Origin: Streptomyces sp. NBC_01283
GTDB lineage: Bacteria > Actinomycetota > Actinomycetes > Streptomycetales > Streptomycetaceae
Reading direction: 5' to 3'
NCBI RefSeq assembly: GCF_041435335.1
Contig: NZ_CP108430.1
Location: 1,922,001 to 1,986,000 of the forward strand
Length of the DNA: 64,000 nt
Part shown: piece by piece, positions 43,019 through 52,153 of the stretch
Layout of the letters: each line of letters starts with the position of its first letter
Position numbering within the stretch: the stretch's first letter is position 1
Program-made: the position numbers and the translations under genes
Notes under the pieces: model-generated
What the model was told of the DNA's origin: nothing
Seen by the model: the letters and a program-made list of their open reading frames with translations, nothing else
The model's database searches: none

Positions 43019-44055
43019 GGGGTTCCTCCTCCGGCGGGGGTGCGGATCGCCTCGGCGGCGGCCTTGTGCAGGAACTCGATGGACCGGGAGGCGAGTTGGG
43101 GGCCCGCGTGGGAGTGGCGGGGCAGTTCGACGACGGTGAGGCCCTGGTAGCCGGTGGAGGCCAGGGCCTCGAGGACGGGCGGGAAGTCGATCTCTCCGTC
43201 ACCGAACGGGAGGTGTTCGTGGACGCCGCGGCGCATGTCCTCGATCTGCACGTGCCGCAGCCAGGGGGCGGCGGCGCGTACGCAGTCGGCGGGAGACCGC
43301 GGTTCGAGGCACTGGCAGTGGCCGATGTCGAGGGTGAGGCCCAGGGACTGTGGGTCGCCCAGTTCGTGACGGAGCTGGTGGAAGTCGGCGAGGGTGGAGA
43401 GGAGGTGGCCGGGCTCGGGTTCGATGGCCAGGGGCACGGCGGCGCCGAACGAGGCGTCAAGTACGGGGCCGAGGGCTTCGGCGAGCCGCTGCCAGGCGGT
43501 TTCGTCGGAGGTGCCTTCCGGGGTGATGCCGCTGAAGCAGTGCACAGCGTGGGCGCCCAGGTCGGAGGCGACCTGGACAGCCCTGAGCAGCAGGCGGACG
43601 CGGGCGGCGCGTGCGTCCGGGTCGGGGTCCAGGAGCGACGGGCCGTGCTTGCGGCGCGGGTCGAGCACGTAGCGGGCGCCGGTCTCGATCGTCACCGTCA
43701 GACCGAGGCTTTCCAGCCTGCGGGCCACGTGCCGGGTGCGGGCGGCGAGGTCGGGGGCGAGGGGGTCCAGGTGCATGTGGTCGAGGGTGAGCCCGACGCC
43801 CGCGTAACCGAGGTCGGCGAGGAGGCCCAGAGCGTCGTCGAGCCGGAGGTCGGTCAGGCCGTTGGTGCCGTACCCGAAGCGGAACGGGGACGAAGCCGCC
43901 GGGGACGAAGCCGCCGGGGTGGTGGGGCTTGCGCTCCGTGCGGTTGACTGCGCCTGCGCCCGCGCTTGCGCTTGCACGTGCGGCTGTGGGGTGTTCGGCC
44001 CGTCCGTCGTCCCCGTCGTCCCCGTCGTCCCCGTCGTCCCTGTCGTCCCCGTCAC
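43015..44055 (-). CDS. Sugar phosphate isomerase/epimerase (TIM barrel) with Thr/Gly repeat N-terminus
   Basis: 346 aa from a GTG overlapping the prenyltransferase stop. The first 50 residues are low complexity: a TGT tripeptide repeat followed by Ala/Gln/Pro-rich sequence, encoded by 9-bp tandem repeats. The barrel then follows: FGYGTNGLTDLRLDDALGLL, AVHCFSGITPEGTSDE, LAIEPEPGHLLSTL, GLTLDIGHCQCLEPRSPADC and HVQIEDMRRGVHEHLPFG. The Glu/Asp/His metal ligands of the IolE/xylose-isomerase superfamily are present. It is a second TIM-barrel enzyme in the Ebo-like operon, beside EboE. Confidence 0.87.
   Translation of the reverse strand: MTGTTGTTGTTGTTGTTDGPNTPQPHVQAQARAQAQSTARSASPTTPAASSPAASSPFRFGYGTNGLTDLRLDDALGLLADLGYAGVGLTLDHMHLDPLAPDLAARTRHVARRLESLGLTVTIETGARYVLDPRRKHGPSLLDPDPDARAARVRLLLRAVQVASDLGAHAVHCFSGITPEGTSDETAWQRLAEALGPVLDASFGAAVPLAIEPEPGHLLSTLADFHQLRHELGDPQSLGLTLDIGHCQCLEPRSPADCVRAAAPWLRHVQIEDMRRGVHEHLPFGDGEIDFPPVLEALASTGYQGLTVVELPRHSHAGPQLASRSIEFLHKAAAEAIRTPAGGGTP
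44006..44050. repeat. Five tandem 9-bp repeats in the TIM-barrel gene 5' end
   Basis: GTCGTCCCC is repeated five times (44006-44050) with one C-to-T change in the fourth copy. On the coding strand each copy adds a Gly-Thr-Thr triplet, so changes in copy number keep the reading frame. It starts immediately after the start codon region. Confidence 0.9.
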
Positions 44056-45749
44056 GTGACGCTCACCTTCCGGCCGAACTTGCGGGCCGCCGGTGCCAGA
44101 GCCACGGTCAGCAGGGCGGGGCCCAGGGCGCCCGTGCGGGCGGAGAGTGTGGCCTGGAGCGGGATCATGGCTCGGATGCCGCCGCCCACTGCCCGCTGGG
44201 TGAGCTGGGGTGACGGGTTGAGCGCCGCGTGGAAAAGGGGCCGGGCGGCGGTGGCCGCGTAGGTGGCGGCGAGCGCGGCCTGGACAGCACCGCGGGTGCC
44301 GGTCCGCCAGGCAGCGCCGGTACGCCCCGAGGCGGGGCCTCCCGGCACACCGCCGGTACGCCGGACCCGGCCCGCCGTCCGGCCCACCAGGCGGGCCCCC
44401 GTCAGCTCCCCCGAGGTGAAGCCCGGCAGACCGCGGGTGGCTGCTTCGCCGCGGCCTACCGGGAGTTGAGGGGGGTGGGTGCTGGCGCGGGTATTGGTGC
44501 TGGTGCTGGTGGTGATAGCCGTGGAGGTGCCGACGCCGGTGTCGGGTGCGGCGCCTATGCCGGTGCCGACAAGGTCACACCTGCCGGAGCCAGCGCCAGT
44601 GCCCTTTCGTGTGCCGCCGCCGTCGCCGCGGCCCCCGTCCACGCGAGCCGCAGCGCCACCCCTTCGGGCCAGCAGTTGTGCGAGCGCGGCTGTCGCGGCG
44701 AGGGCGGCCAGGGGTACCGCCGTGGAGCCGCCCTGTGCCTCGCGGCGCGAGACCGCGGTCACCGCGAGGGTGTGGGCGCCCAGGACAAGGGCGGCGGGTC
44801 CTGCCGCGCGGAGGCCGGGACCAGGGCCAGGGTCGGGACCTGCGTCGGGCACGTGAACGAGATCATGACCAGGGCCGGAAGCATGACCGAGCCCAGGATC
44901 GGAACCAGCCCCGACCTCAGGCCCGAACCCGAACCCCAACCCACGCCCACTCCCACGCCCCCGCCCCCGCCCGGAGAGCCCTGCCGCAAGCCTCGCCAAC
45001 GGCCTTGAGCGCCTCTCCCCCGCCCGGACGCCCACCCCGAACCGCCCCGCCGGCTGCCGCCGATGCCCAGCAGCCGAAGCCCCCACCGAGGCAGCCCCCA
45101 CCGAAGTAGCCGCCGCCCCCAGCAGCAGGTCCAGGGCACGGGCCGTGGCCATGGCCGCCGGGCCCGCCGGAGTGTGTTTCAGGCCCAGGTCGTACGCCCA
45201 CACCGTGGCCGCCAGGCCGCTCGCCACCGTCAGGGCGGGGCGGCCCGCGCCGGCGGCCAGGGCAAGACCCCCTGCCGTCAGAGCCGCTGCCGCGCCCAGG
45301 GCAACCGGCGGGGCAATGCGCCCGGAGGGCAGCGGGCGGTGGGGGCGTTCGATCGCGTCCTCCTCGCGGTCCGCCCAGTCGTTGAGGGCCATGCCCGCTT
45401 CGTAGAGGGAGAGCGAGGCGGCTATGGCGAGGAGGGTGCGACGGTTGGGGCGAAGCCCTGTCGCCGCCGCGCCGGCGAGAGCGTCGCCGGGAACGGTGAA
45501 CAGGGCGGAGACCCGCAGGAGTTCGGCCCAGTCACGAGCAGCGCCCAGGCGGAGCCCACCGCGAGGGGCCGCACGGCCGACGCCCGCCCCGCTCCCACGG
45601 CTGTACGAAGCATCACCACCGCCGACAAGACGCAGTCCCCGCGCAGCCTCACTCACACCACCCAGCCGTCCACCCCGCGAGCCCTCCCGCTCACCAGCCC
45701 CAAACCCAGCCGCCTCGGAAGCCCCACTCGCCCCCTCCGCCCTCCTCAT
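44052..45749 (-). CDS. UbiA-type prenyltransferase (EboC/SCO3242-like) with large low-complexity inserts
   Basis: 565 aa, ATG overlapping the inositol-phosphate-synthase gene. The UbiA motif is NDWADREEDAIERPHRPLPS (Mg-diphosphate Asp cluster), within a set of hydrophobic helices (GLALAAGAGRPALTVASGL, LAALAATAALAQLLARRGG). Relatives known to me are around 300 aa. Here three Gly/Arg/Pro/Thr-rich stretches interrupt the protein: an N-terminal tail of about 70 residues, a loop of about 90 (RGRGSGRGLGFGFGP, PDAGPDPGPGPGL), and a Thr/Ser-rich region (STAITTSTSTNT). It likely prenylates a small cyclic acceptor in the membrane. Start and boundaries of the tail are uncertain. Confidence 0.8.
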   Translation of the reverse strand: MRRAEGASGASEAAGFGAGEREGSRGGRLGGVSEAARGLRLVGGGDASYSRGSGAGVGRAAPRGGLRLGAARDWAELLRVSALFTVPGDALAGAAATGLRPNRRTLLAIAASLSLYEAGMALNDWADREEDAIERPHRPLPSGRIAPPVALGAAAALTAGGLALAAGAGRPALTVASGLAATVWAYDLGLKHTPAGPAAMATARALDLLLGAAATSVGAASVGASAAGHRRQPAGRFGVGVRAGERRSRPLARLAAGLSGRGRGRGSGRGLGFGFGPEVGAGSDPGLGHASGPGHDLVHVPDAGPDPGPGPGLRAAGPAALVLGAHTLAVTAVSRREAQGGSTAVPLAALAATAALAQLLARRGGAAARVDGGRGDGGGTRKGTGAGSGRCDLVGTGIGAAPDTGVGTSTAITTSTSTNTRASTHPPQLPVGRGEAATRGLPGFTSGELTGARLVGRTAGRVRRTGGVPGGPASGRTGAAWRTGTRGAVQAALAATYAATAARPLFHAALNPSPQLTQRAVGGGIRAMIPLQATLSARTGALGPALLTVALAPAARKFGRKVSVT

Positions 45750-46906
45750 ACCGAAGCCTCCCGCAGCCGCGAAGCAAAGCCCATCAGTGCCTCGTACTGC
45801 TCGGCCAAGGCCGATGACGAGCCGTCGTCCGGGTCCTTGAAGTAGAAGCCCAGCTCGCCCAGCGGGCCGGAGATGCCGAGTTCGTGGGAGCGGGCCACCA
45901 GCCTCGCCAGGTCCAGGATCAGCGGGGCCGCAAGGGCCGAGTCACAGCCCTGCCACGTCGTCTGCAGGACCATCCGCGCGCCGAGGAAACCGTCGAACGC
46001 GATGTGGTCCCAGGCGGTCTTCCAGTCGCCGAGCGACGGGACGTCGTCGATGTGGACCTCGCCCTCCGGGGCGGAGCCCAGCGTGTCGGCAAGCACTCGT
46101 TCCTTGCCCGCGTTCTTCGCCGCCGCGGCGGCCGGGTCCGCGAGGGCCGCGCCGTCGCCGCCGCCCAGGAGGTTCGTGCCGGACCAGGCGCGGACGGCCA
46201 GCGCGCGCTGGGCGAACATCGGGCCGAGGACGGAGCGCAGGAGCGTCTGGCCCGTCTTGCCGTCCCGGCCCGCGAACGGGAGCCCGGACGAGGCGGCCGA
46301 AGCAGCGAGCGCCGGGTGGTGCAGGCCCGCCGACGGGGTGAAGTTCACATACGGACAGCCGGCCCGCAGCGCTGCCGCCGCGTAGAGGGAGCTTGCGGGC
46401 AGCCTGTCCTCGCCGTCCCCCGGCACCGGTTCCGTCGACGCGACGTTCACCACCACCGCACGGGCGAGCCCCCTGCGGCGTACGAAGTCGCGGAGGTCGG
46501 CGGCGAAGGACTCGATGAGTTCCTCGTCGGTCCGGCCGTCGGAGTCCCCGCCGCGCGGCCCGCCCATGCGGATCTCCGCGTCCGCCGCGGCGAGTTCCGC
46601 CGCCACCGCCGACGGGAGGCCGTGCGGGAGCACGCCCCCGGCGGCCAGGTGTTCCGCGCGTTTGGGCAGCGGGCACTCCGCGGTGTCGTGGCCGCCGAAG
46701 ACGAGCGACGACAACGTTGGCAGACCGCTGTCCGTGAACGGCGGGGTCTCCGTGACCATGCCGGTCGGCGGGTGCAGTCCGGCCGTCACGGCCGCGCACC
46801 CCGCGACAGCCGTCGTGGCGACCGAACCACGCGCCCCGATCAGCCACACCCCCGTGAGGCCGCCACCCGATGTGTCAGAAGAACCAGTAGGAGAAGGATT
46901 GGGCAC
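45746..46906 (-). CDS. Inositol-3-phosphate synthase family protein
   Basis: 386 aa. NAD-binding GVWLIGARGSVATTAVAG at the N-terminus, then VVVNVASTEPVPG, PYVNFTPSAGLHHPAL, the catalytic region GRDGKTGQTLLRSVL with its conserved Lys, and HIAFDGFLGARMVLQTTW. MIPS-family enzymes cyclise glucose-6-phosphate to inositol-3-phosphate in an NAD-dependent way. It heads the Ebo-like operon, where most clusters have a dehydroquinate-synthase-type cyclase (EboD). I infer it supplies a cyclitol core for this pathway instead of housekeeping inositol. Confidence 0.88.
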   Translation of the reverse strand: MPNPSPTGSSDTSGGGLTGVWLIGARGSVATTAVAGCAAVTAGLHPPTGMVTETPPFTDSGLPTLSSLVFGGHDTAECPLPKRAEHLAAGGVLPHGLPSAVAAELAAADAEIRMGGPRGGDSDGRTDEELIESFAADLRDFVRRRGLARAVVVNVASTEPVPGDGEDRLPASSLYAAAALRAGCPYVNFTPSAGLHHPALAASAASSGLPFAGRDGKTGQTLLRSVLGPMFAQRALAVRAWSGTNLLGGGDGAALADPAAAAAKNAGKERVLADTLGSAPEGEVHIDDVPSLGDWKTAWDHIAFDGFLGARMVLQTTWQGCDSALAAPLILDLARLVARSHELGISGPLGELGFYFKDPDDGSSSALAEQYEALMGFASRLREASV

Positions 46907-47014
46907 GGCTGCCTCCTGTCGTACACGCGGCGAACGCGCGGGGGAAGGGAGAAGAGAGACGGCGGACGGGATGAGACGGCGGGCGGAGGTCCGGCGTCCT
47001 CCGCCCGCCGCCGT

Positions 47015-48376
47015 CTAGCGGCCCACGCCGGTGGCGGCGTCGGCCGGCAGGTCCTTCACCCGGATGTCGCGGAAGGAGACCTGGTCGTCGGCACCGTGGT
47101 TCTGGATGCCGATGTGACCGTCCTTGAGGCTCCTCGCCGGATCCGTGTTGGTGAAGTCGTTGATCTTCACTCCGTTGAGATAGATCCGAAGGCGTTCGCC
47201 CTCGACCCGGAGCTCGTACGTGTTCCACTCCCCCGGCCCGTTCAGCGCCTTGTCGCGCTTCTTCAGGTCGGCGGACTTGAAGCCGTAGACGGAGCCCGTG
47301 GTCTTCTCCGGGACGTCGGTGGCGTCGATCTGGATCTCATAGCCGTTGTTCACGGCCGACCAGGGGTCGTCGGAGGCCGGGAAGCCCACAAAGATCCCCG
47401 AGTTGTCGTCGCCGTCCATGCGCCAGTCCAGCTTGAGGGAGTAGGAGCCGAGCTCCTTCGCCCCGTACCAGAGCATGCCCATGCCGCCGACGGTCTTCAG
47501 GGTCCCGTCGCCCTCGTTGAGTTCGAAGGAGCCGGGGCCCGCCTGCTTCCAGGCCTCCAGGGACTTCGCCGTACCGTCGAAGAGCGGTGTGTAGCCCTTC
47601 TCAGGACGGCAGTCGGCCTGCACCGCACCTGTCGCCCAGCGGATCCCGCCGAGCAGATGCGTGCGGTACGCGGGATCGGCGAACGACTCCTTGGTGTGAC
47701 CGCTGCCCGTGTAGAAGGAGCGGCCCCCCTGGTAGTCCTGGCACCAGGCGATGGGATGGTCGCCCGACATCGAGCCGCCGGTGTAGGACGACTCGTCGAG
47801 CGAGGCGAGGACGTGGGCGCGGTCCCGGGGGTTGGAGCGGTAGTTGTACCACTCGTCGGTCCGGTCCCAGACCCCCGGCAGATGCGCGGTGGACGGGTGC
47901 CCGTGGTCCTCGACCCGCACCTTCGCGGGCTGGATCGCGGGGTGCGACTGGAAGTACGCGCCCGCGAGCCCGCCGTAGAAGGGCCAGTCGTACTCGGTGT
48001 CGGCGGCGGCGTGCACGCCCACGTACCCGCCGCCCTTCTTGATGTAGCCCTCGAAGGCGGCCTGCTGTTTGCCGTCGAGGACGTCACCGGTGGTGGAGAG
48101 CCAGATCACGGCGTCGTACCGCGCGAGGTTCTTGGCCGTGAAGGCTTTGGCGTCCTCGGTGGCGTCGACCGTGAATCCGTTGGCCGCGCCGAGTTCCTTG
48201 ATGGCCGCGATGCCTTCGGGGATGGAGTCGTGCCTGAAGCCCGCGGTCTTGGAGAAGACCAGGACCTTCTCACCCGCCTGCTTGCTCTCCGGTTCGGAGG
48301 CCGCGGGGCCCGATACGCAGCCGATGAGCAGGGCGGCCGTCGCGGTGGCAAGGGTGATGCGTGCGGATGCCCGCAT
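47015..48376 (-). CDS. Secreted lipoprotein with ThuA and DUF1080 (3-keto-disaccharide hydrolase) domains
   Basis: 453 aa. Lipoprotein signal ending LLIGC. ThuA-like glutamine-amidotransferase fold at about 35-240 (VLVFSKTAGFRHDSIPEGI, GGGYVGVHAAADTEYDWPFYG, HPIAWCQDYQGGRSFYTGSGHTK in parts). DUF1080 concanavalin-like domain at about 260-445 (YTPLFDGTAKSLEAWKQ, WYGAKELGSYSLKLDWR, DNSGIFVGFP, HIGIQNHG). Both domains occur in proteins acting on 3-keto sugars outside the cell. It is 18 bp downstream of the sugar dehydrogenase, so the pair probably works on the same oxidised sugar. Confidence 0.9.
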   Translation of the reverse strand: MRASARITLATATAALLIGCVSGPAASEPESKQAGEKVLVFSKTAGFRHDSIPEGIAAIKELGAANGFTVDATEDAKAFTAKNLARYDAVIWLSTTGDVLDGKQQAAFEGYIKKGGGYVGVHAAADTEYDWPFYGGLAGAYFQSHPAIQPAKVRVEDHGHPSTAHLPGVWDRTDEWYNYRSNPRDRAHVLASLDESSYTGGSMSGDHPIAWCQDYQGGRSFYTGSGHTKESFADPAYRTHLLGGIRWATGAVQADCRPEKGYTPLFDGTAKSLEAWKQAGPGSFELNEGDGTLKTVGGMGMLWYGAKELGSYSLKLDWRMDGDDNSGIFVGFPASDDPWSAVNNGYEIQIDATDVPEKTTGSVYGFKSADLKKRDKALNGPGEWNTYELRVEGERLRIYLNGVKINDFTNTDPARSLKDGHIGIQNHGADDQVSFRDIRVKDLPADAATGVGR

Positions 48377-48394
48377 GGTGGGGTGGCCCCTTCC

Positions 48395-50926
48395 TCAGCT
48401 CGTGGTGAAGGTGAAGTCGTCGACGTCGTACAGGGCTCCGGTGCCCGTGCCCTTGAAGACCAGGAAGAGCGTCGTCGTCTTCGTGGGTGCCTTGGTGATG
48501 GTGGTGCTCACGTCGGCGTACGTCTCCCACCCGCCGGTGGGTGCGACCTTGGCCTTGCCCAGGAGCCTGCCGGTGGCCGACCCGCTGCGGACCTCGAGCG
48601 TGCCACCCGCGCCGGCCGACGCGACGCGCGCGGTCAGCTTGGTGGCGTTGCCGAGGATGTAGGGCTTGAAGGAGACCCAGTCGCCGTTGTTGATGTCGCC
48701 GACCGTCTTTCCGCCGTGCGCCGGGGTGTGGTTCACCACGGAGACGCCCTTGGAGTCGTTGTAGTGCTCGCCCTGGCGGTGCTTGGGCTGGACGACGTTC
48801 TGGTCGTGGGTGGTCAGCGCGGGCTGGCCGTTGGCACCCTTGTCGGTGTACTCGGCGTCGAAGACCCCGAAGATGTTGGCGTTCGGGTCGTGCTCGCCGT
48901 CCGCCGACGTCTGGATGGTGCCTTCGCAGCCGTTGGCCGAGGTGACCGGGTGGCCGTGGCTGTCATGGCCGAGGATGTGGGTGACCTTGACCTTGGTGCA
49001 GTCGATCGGGCCGTCTTCCTTGTCGGTCACCGTCACCTTGAAGGGCACCTTGTCGCCGAAGGTGAACATCTGTCCGTCACCGGGGAGTTCCAGGGTCACC
49101 TTGGGCGCGGTGTTGCCGACGGTGATGTGCGCGCTGGCCGAACCGGTGCGCCCGGTGGAGTCCTTGACGGTCACGGTCGCGGTGTAGACGCCGTTCTTCT
49201 TGTACGTGTACGAGGGGTTCTGCTGGGTCGACTTGCCGCCGTCGCCGAAGTCCCACGCGTAGGTCAGCGTGCCGCCGTCGGCGTCGGTGGCCTTCGCGGT
49301 GAACTTGGTCTTGAGCGGGGCCTGGCCGCTGGTCACGGAGGCGCTCGCCTCGGCGACCGGTGAGTGGCCGTCCGTGGCGTTCTCGATGCGGAAGAGACCG
49401 GAGTTCTCGTCTCCGCCGAACCAGGCCGTGCCGTAGTCGAGGACGTACAGCGCGCCGTCGGGGCCGAACTCCATGTCCATGATCTGCGTGCCCGTCCAGG
49501 GGAACGGGTTGATCTTCGAGACCGTGCCGTCCGCGCCCTGCTCGATGCGCTTGATCCAGCGCCGTCCGAACTCACCGGCGAAGAAGTCGCCGTCGTACGC
49601 CTCCGGGAACTTCACCGGGGAGGTGTTCGCCGCGTCGTAGCGGTAGACGGGTCCTGCCATGGGGGACTCGGAGCCGGAGCCGAACTCGGGGACGGAGCCG
49701 CCGTCGTAGGGGATCCAGGCTTCCTGCGCGGCCGGCAGATCGGTGAGGCCGGTGTTGCGCACGGAGTCGTTCTTCGGTGCGGCGCAGTCGAAGGCGGCGC
49801 CCGAGGTCTGCGTGGCGAAGTCGTAGTCGATGTACGCGTCGTTCTTGCCGGTGCAGTACGGCCAGCCGAAGTTGCCCGGCTTGGTCACGCGGGCGAACTC
49901 GACCTGGCCCGCGGGGCCGCGCTTGGGGTCGGCGGCACCCGCGTCGGGGCCGTAGTCACCGACGTACACCGTGCCGGTGGGCTTGTCGACGCTCATGCGG
50001 AAGGGGTTGCGGAAGCCCATCGCGTAGATCTCGGGGCGGGTCTTGTCCGTGCCCGGGGCGAAGAGGTTGCCCTCCGGGACGGTGTACGAGCCGTCGTCGG
50101 CGACCTTGATGCGCAGGATCTTGCCGCGCAGGTCGTTGCTGTTGCCGGCGCTGCGGCGGGCGTCGAAGGCGGGGTTGCGGTCCGCGCGCTCGTCCAGCGG
50201 CGAGAAGCCGTCGGAGGCGAAGGGGTTGGAGTCGTCGCCCGTCGAGAGGTAGAGGTTGCCGTTCTTGTCGAAGTCGATGTCGCCGCCGACGTGGCAGCAG
50301 ATGCCGCGGCTCGCGGGGACGTCGAGGACCTTCTTCTCGCTGGCGTTGTCCAGGGTCCCGTCGGTCTTCAGGACGAAGCGGGAGAGGCGGTTGACGCCGT
50401 CGAACTTCTTGAAGTCCTCGGCCGTGCCGGTCTCCGGGGCGTCGCCCGCCGGGGTGTCGAGCGGGGGCGCGTAGTAGAGGTAGATCGCGCGGTTCTCGCT
50501 GAACTTCGGGTCGAGGCCGACGCCTTGGAGTCCCTCTTCGTCGTGCGAGTAGACCGGTATCTTGCCCGCGATCTTGGTGTTGCCCGCCGCGTCCGTCAGG
50601 CGGAGCGTGCCGTCGCGTGAGGTGTGCAGGACGGAGCGGTCGGGCAGGACGGCGAGTGTCATGGGCTCGCCCGTCTCGGTCTCGCCCTTGGCGAGGGTGA
50701 CTTGCTGGAAGTCCTCGGCCGCGGCGGCCTTGCCGGTGGCCGCCTTGTCCGCCTGGGCCCGGGCGGCGCGGACGGCCTCCGGGTCGGCGGCGTTCGCGGT
50801 GGGGGCGGTGAGGCTGAGGGTGGCGCCGGCCAGCAGGGTGCCGGTGAAGAGCGCGAGGGTCTTGCGGAGTCCGCGGGTCTTACGGAGTCTGCGGGTCTTG
50901 AGGACTCTGAGGCGTTTCCTGTGCAC
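48395..50926 (-). CDS. Secreted PQQ-dependent sugar dehydrogenase-like protein with PKD and C-terminal beta-sandwich
   Basis: 843 aa from a GTG. Basic leader and secretion signal cleaved after TANA. Six-bladed glucose/sorbosone-dehydrogenase propeller at about 70-500: LAVLPDRSVLHTSRDGTLRL, CCHVGGDIDFDKNGNLYLS in parts, RNPFRMSVDKPTGTVYVGD, WTGTQIMDMEFGPDGALYVLDYG in parts. PKD domain at about 520-600 (YAWDFGDGGKSTQQNPSYTY). The C-terminal 130 residues resemble a CBM6-like domain. Expected to oxidise a sugar at the cell surface. The upstream region has a candidate ROK operator at 51087-51109. Confidence 0.88.
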   Translation of the reverse strand: MHRKRLRVLKTRRLRKTRGLRKTLALFTGTLLAGATLSLTAPTANAADPEAVRAARAQADKAATGKAAAAEDFQQVTLAKGETETGEPMTLAVLPDRSVLHTSRDGTLRLTDAAGNTKIAGKIPVYSHDEEGLQGVGLDPKFSENRAIYLYYAPPLDTPAGDAPETGTAEDFKKFDGVNRLSRFVLKTDGTLDNASEKKVLDVPASRGICCHVGGDIDFDKNGNLYLSTGDDSNPFASDGFSPLDERADRNPAFDARRSAGNSNDLRGKILRIKVADDGSYTVPEGNLFAPGTDKTRPEIYAMGFRNPFRMSVDKPTGTVYVGDYGPDAGAADPKRGPAGQVEFARVTKPGNFGWPYCTGKNDAYIDYDFATQTSGAAFDCAAPKNDSVRNTGLTDLPAAQEAWIPYDGGSVPEFGSGSESPMAGPVYRYDAANTSPVKFPEAYDGDFFAGEFGRRWIKRIEQGADGTVSKINPFPWTGTQIMDMEFGPDGALYVLDYGTAWFGGDENSGLFRIENATDGHSPVAEASASVTSGQAPLKTKFTAKATDADGGTLTYAWDFGDGGKSTQQNPSYTYKKNGVYTATVTVKDSTGRTGSASAHITVGNTAPKVTLELPGDGQMFTFGDKVPFKVTVTDKEDGPIDCTKVKVTHILGHDSHGHPVTSANGCEGTIQTSADGEHDPNANIFGVFDAEYTDKGANGQPALTTHDQNVVQPKHRQGEHYNDSKGVSVVNHTPAHGGKTVGDINNGDWVSFKPYILGNATKLTARVASAGAGGTLEVRSGSATGRLLGKAKVAPTGGWETYADVSTTITKAPTKTTTLFLVFKGTGTGALYDVDDFTFTTS

Positions 50927-51086
50927 GGGGTTCCTCCGGAAGGGGGACGGTCGTACGCGGGTGTGGTGCGGGGGCGCTGGGCGCCGGGGTGCGCCGTCAC
51001 CCCGGAAGGTTCATGTCCTGTACACATCAGGGACGGTAGCCACGTTTGTCCGGGACGGAAAGCCCTTGCACAGCAATGAAGTTCAG

Positions 51087-51109
51087 CTTTTTCCTTGGGC
51101 AGGACAAAG
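51087..51109. promoter_or_regulatory. Putative ROK operator (copy 1) upstream of the sugar dehydrogenase gene
   Basis: CTTTTTCC-TTGGGCA-GGACAAAG, a 23-bp imperfect palindrome (7 of 8 half-site positions pair). The same architecture, CTTTnTCC-N7-GGACAAAG, recurs at 58511-58533 before the ROK gene. A related TTTGTCC half-site lies at 51045-51051. It is 161 bp upstream of the dehydrogenase start and directly downstream of the isomerase stop. Confidence 0.65.
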
Positions 51110-51139
51110 TGGCTCCGCGTGATCTCCGGCCATAGCGGC

Positions 51140-52141
51140 TCAGTTCCCGCCGAACGCCGCGTCGAAGGACGTCGTCGGCGGCTCGAAGTCGAACGCCTTC
51201 AGGTGCTTGAGCGCCTCCGGCGCCCCCTGGAGGCGGTCCATCCCCGCGTCCTCCCACTCCACGGAGACCGGACCCTCGTACGCGATCGAGCGCAGCATCC
51301 GGAACACGTCCTCCCAGGGGACGTCACCGTGGCCCGCCGACACGAAGTCCCAGCCGCGCCGCGGATCGCCCCACGGGAGGTGTGATCCCAGGCGGCCGTT
51401 GCGGCCGTCCAGGCGGCGCCGCGCCTCCTTGCAGTCGACGTGGTAGATGCGGTCCCGGAAGTCGTAGAGGAAGCCGACCGGGTCCAGGTCCTGCCACACG
51501 AAGTGCGAGGGGTCGAAGTTCAGGCCGAAGGCCGCGCGGTGGTCGACCGCCTCCAGGGCGCGCTTCGTCGTCCAGTAGTCGTAGGCGATCTCCGAGGGAT
51601 GCACCTCATGGGCGAAGCGCACACCCTGGACGTCGAAGACGTCGAGGATCGGGTTCCAGCGCTCGGCGAAGTCGTCGTAGCCGCGCTCGATCATCGACTC
51701 CGGCGCGGGCGGGAACATCGCCACCAGATGCCAGATCGCCGAGCCCGTGAATCCGACCACGGTGTCCACGCCGAAGGCCGCCGCCGCGCGTGCCGTGTCC
51801 TCGATCTCGCGGGCGGCCCGCTGCCGGACGCCCTCCGCTTCCCCGTCGCCCCAGATGCGGGCGGGCAGGATCGCCTGATGCCGCTCGTCGATGATCGCGT
51901 CGCAGACGGCCTGTCCGACCAGGTGGTTGGAGATGGCCCAGCACTTGAGGCCGTACTTGTCGAGGAGCTGGCGGCGCGACTCCAGGTAGGAACGGTCACT
52001 CAGCGCCTTGTCGACCTCGAAGTGGTCTCCCCAGCAGGCGAGTTCGAGGCCGTCGTAGCCGAAGTCGCGGGCGAGGCGGCAGACCTCTTCCAACGGCAGG
52101 TCGGCCCACTGGCCGGTGAAGAGCGTGAAGTCGCGGGGCAT
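51140..52141 (-). CDS. Sugar phosphate isomerase/epimerase (TIM barrel)
   Basis: 333 aa. TIM-barrel isomerase: [97 protein letters not shown] and [13 protein letters not shown], with Glu, Asp and His metal ligands in place. It probably isomerises or dehydrates the keto-sugar made by the Gfo/Idh dehydrogenase 12 bp upstream. Last gene of the ABC-transport operon. Specific substrate unknown. Confidence 0.87.
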   Translation of the reverse strand: MPRDFTLFTGQWADLPLEEVCRLARDFGYDGLELACWGDHFEVDKALSDRSYLESRRQLLDKYGLKCWAISNHLVGQAVCDAIIDERHQAILPARIWGDGEAEGVRQRAAREIEDTARAAAAFGVDTVVGFTGSAIWHLVAMFPPAPESMIERGYDDFAERWNPILDVFDVQGVRFAHEVHPSEIAYDYWTTKRALEAVDHRAAFGLNFDPSHFVWQDLDPVGFLYDFRDRIYHVDCKEARRRLDGRNGRLGSHLPWGDPRRGWDFVSAGHGDVPWEDVFRMLRSIAYEGPVSVEWEDAGMDRLQGAPEALKHLKAFDFEPPTTSFDAAFGGN

Positions 52142-52153
52142 GAACAGGCCTCC

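Noticed and set aside
44006..44050. CRISPR-like array
   Set aside because: The 9-bp units are contiguous, without spacers, and lie inside a coding region.
44229..45008. Plus-strand ORF opposite the prenyltransferase low-complexity loops
   Set aside because: No motif or ribosome site; it arises from the repetitive GC-rich inserts of the minus-strand gene.
45884..49363. A 1159-codon plus-strand open frame
   Set aside because: It crosses three clear minus-strand genes (inositol phosphate synthase, ThuA lipoprotein, sugar dehydrogenase) and reads as Arg/Gly/Val-rich shadow sequence.
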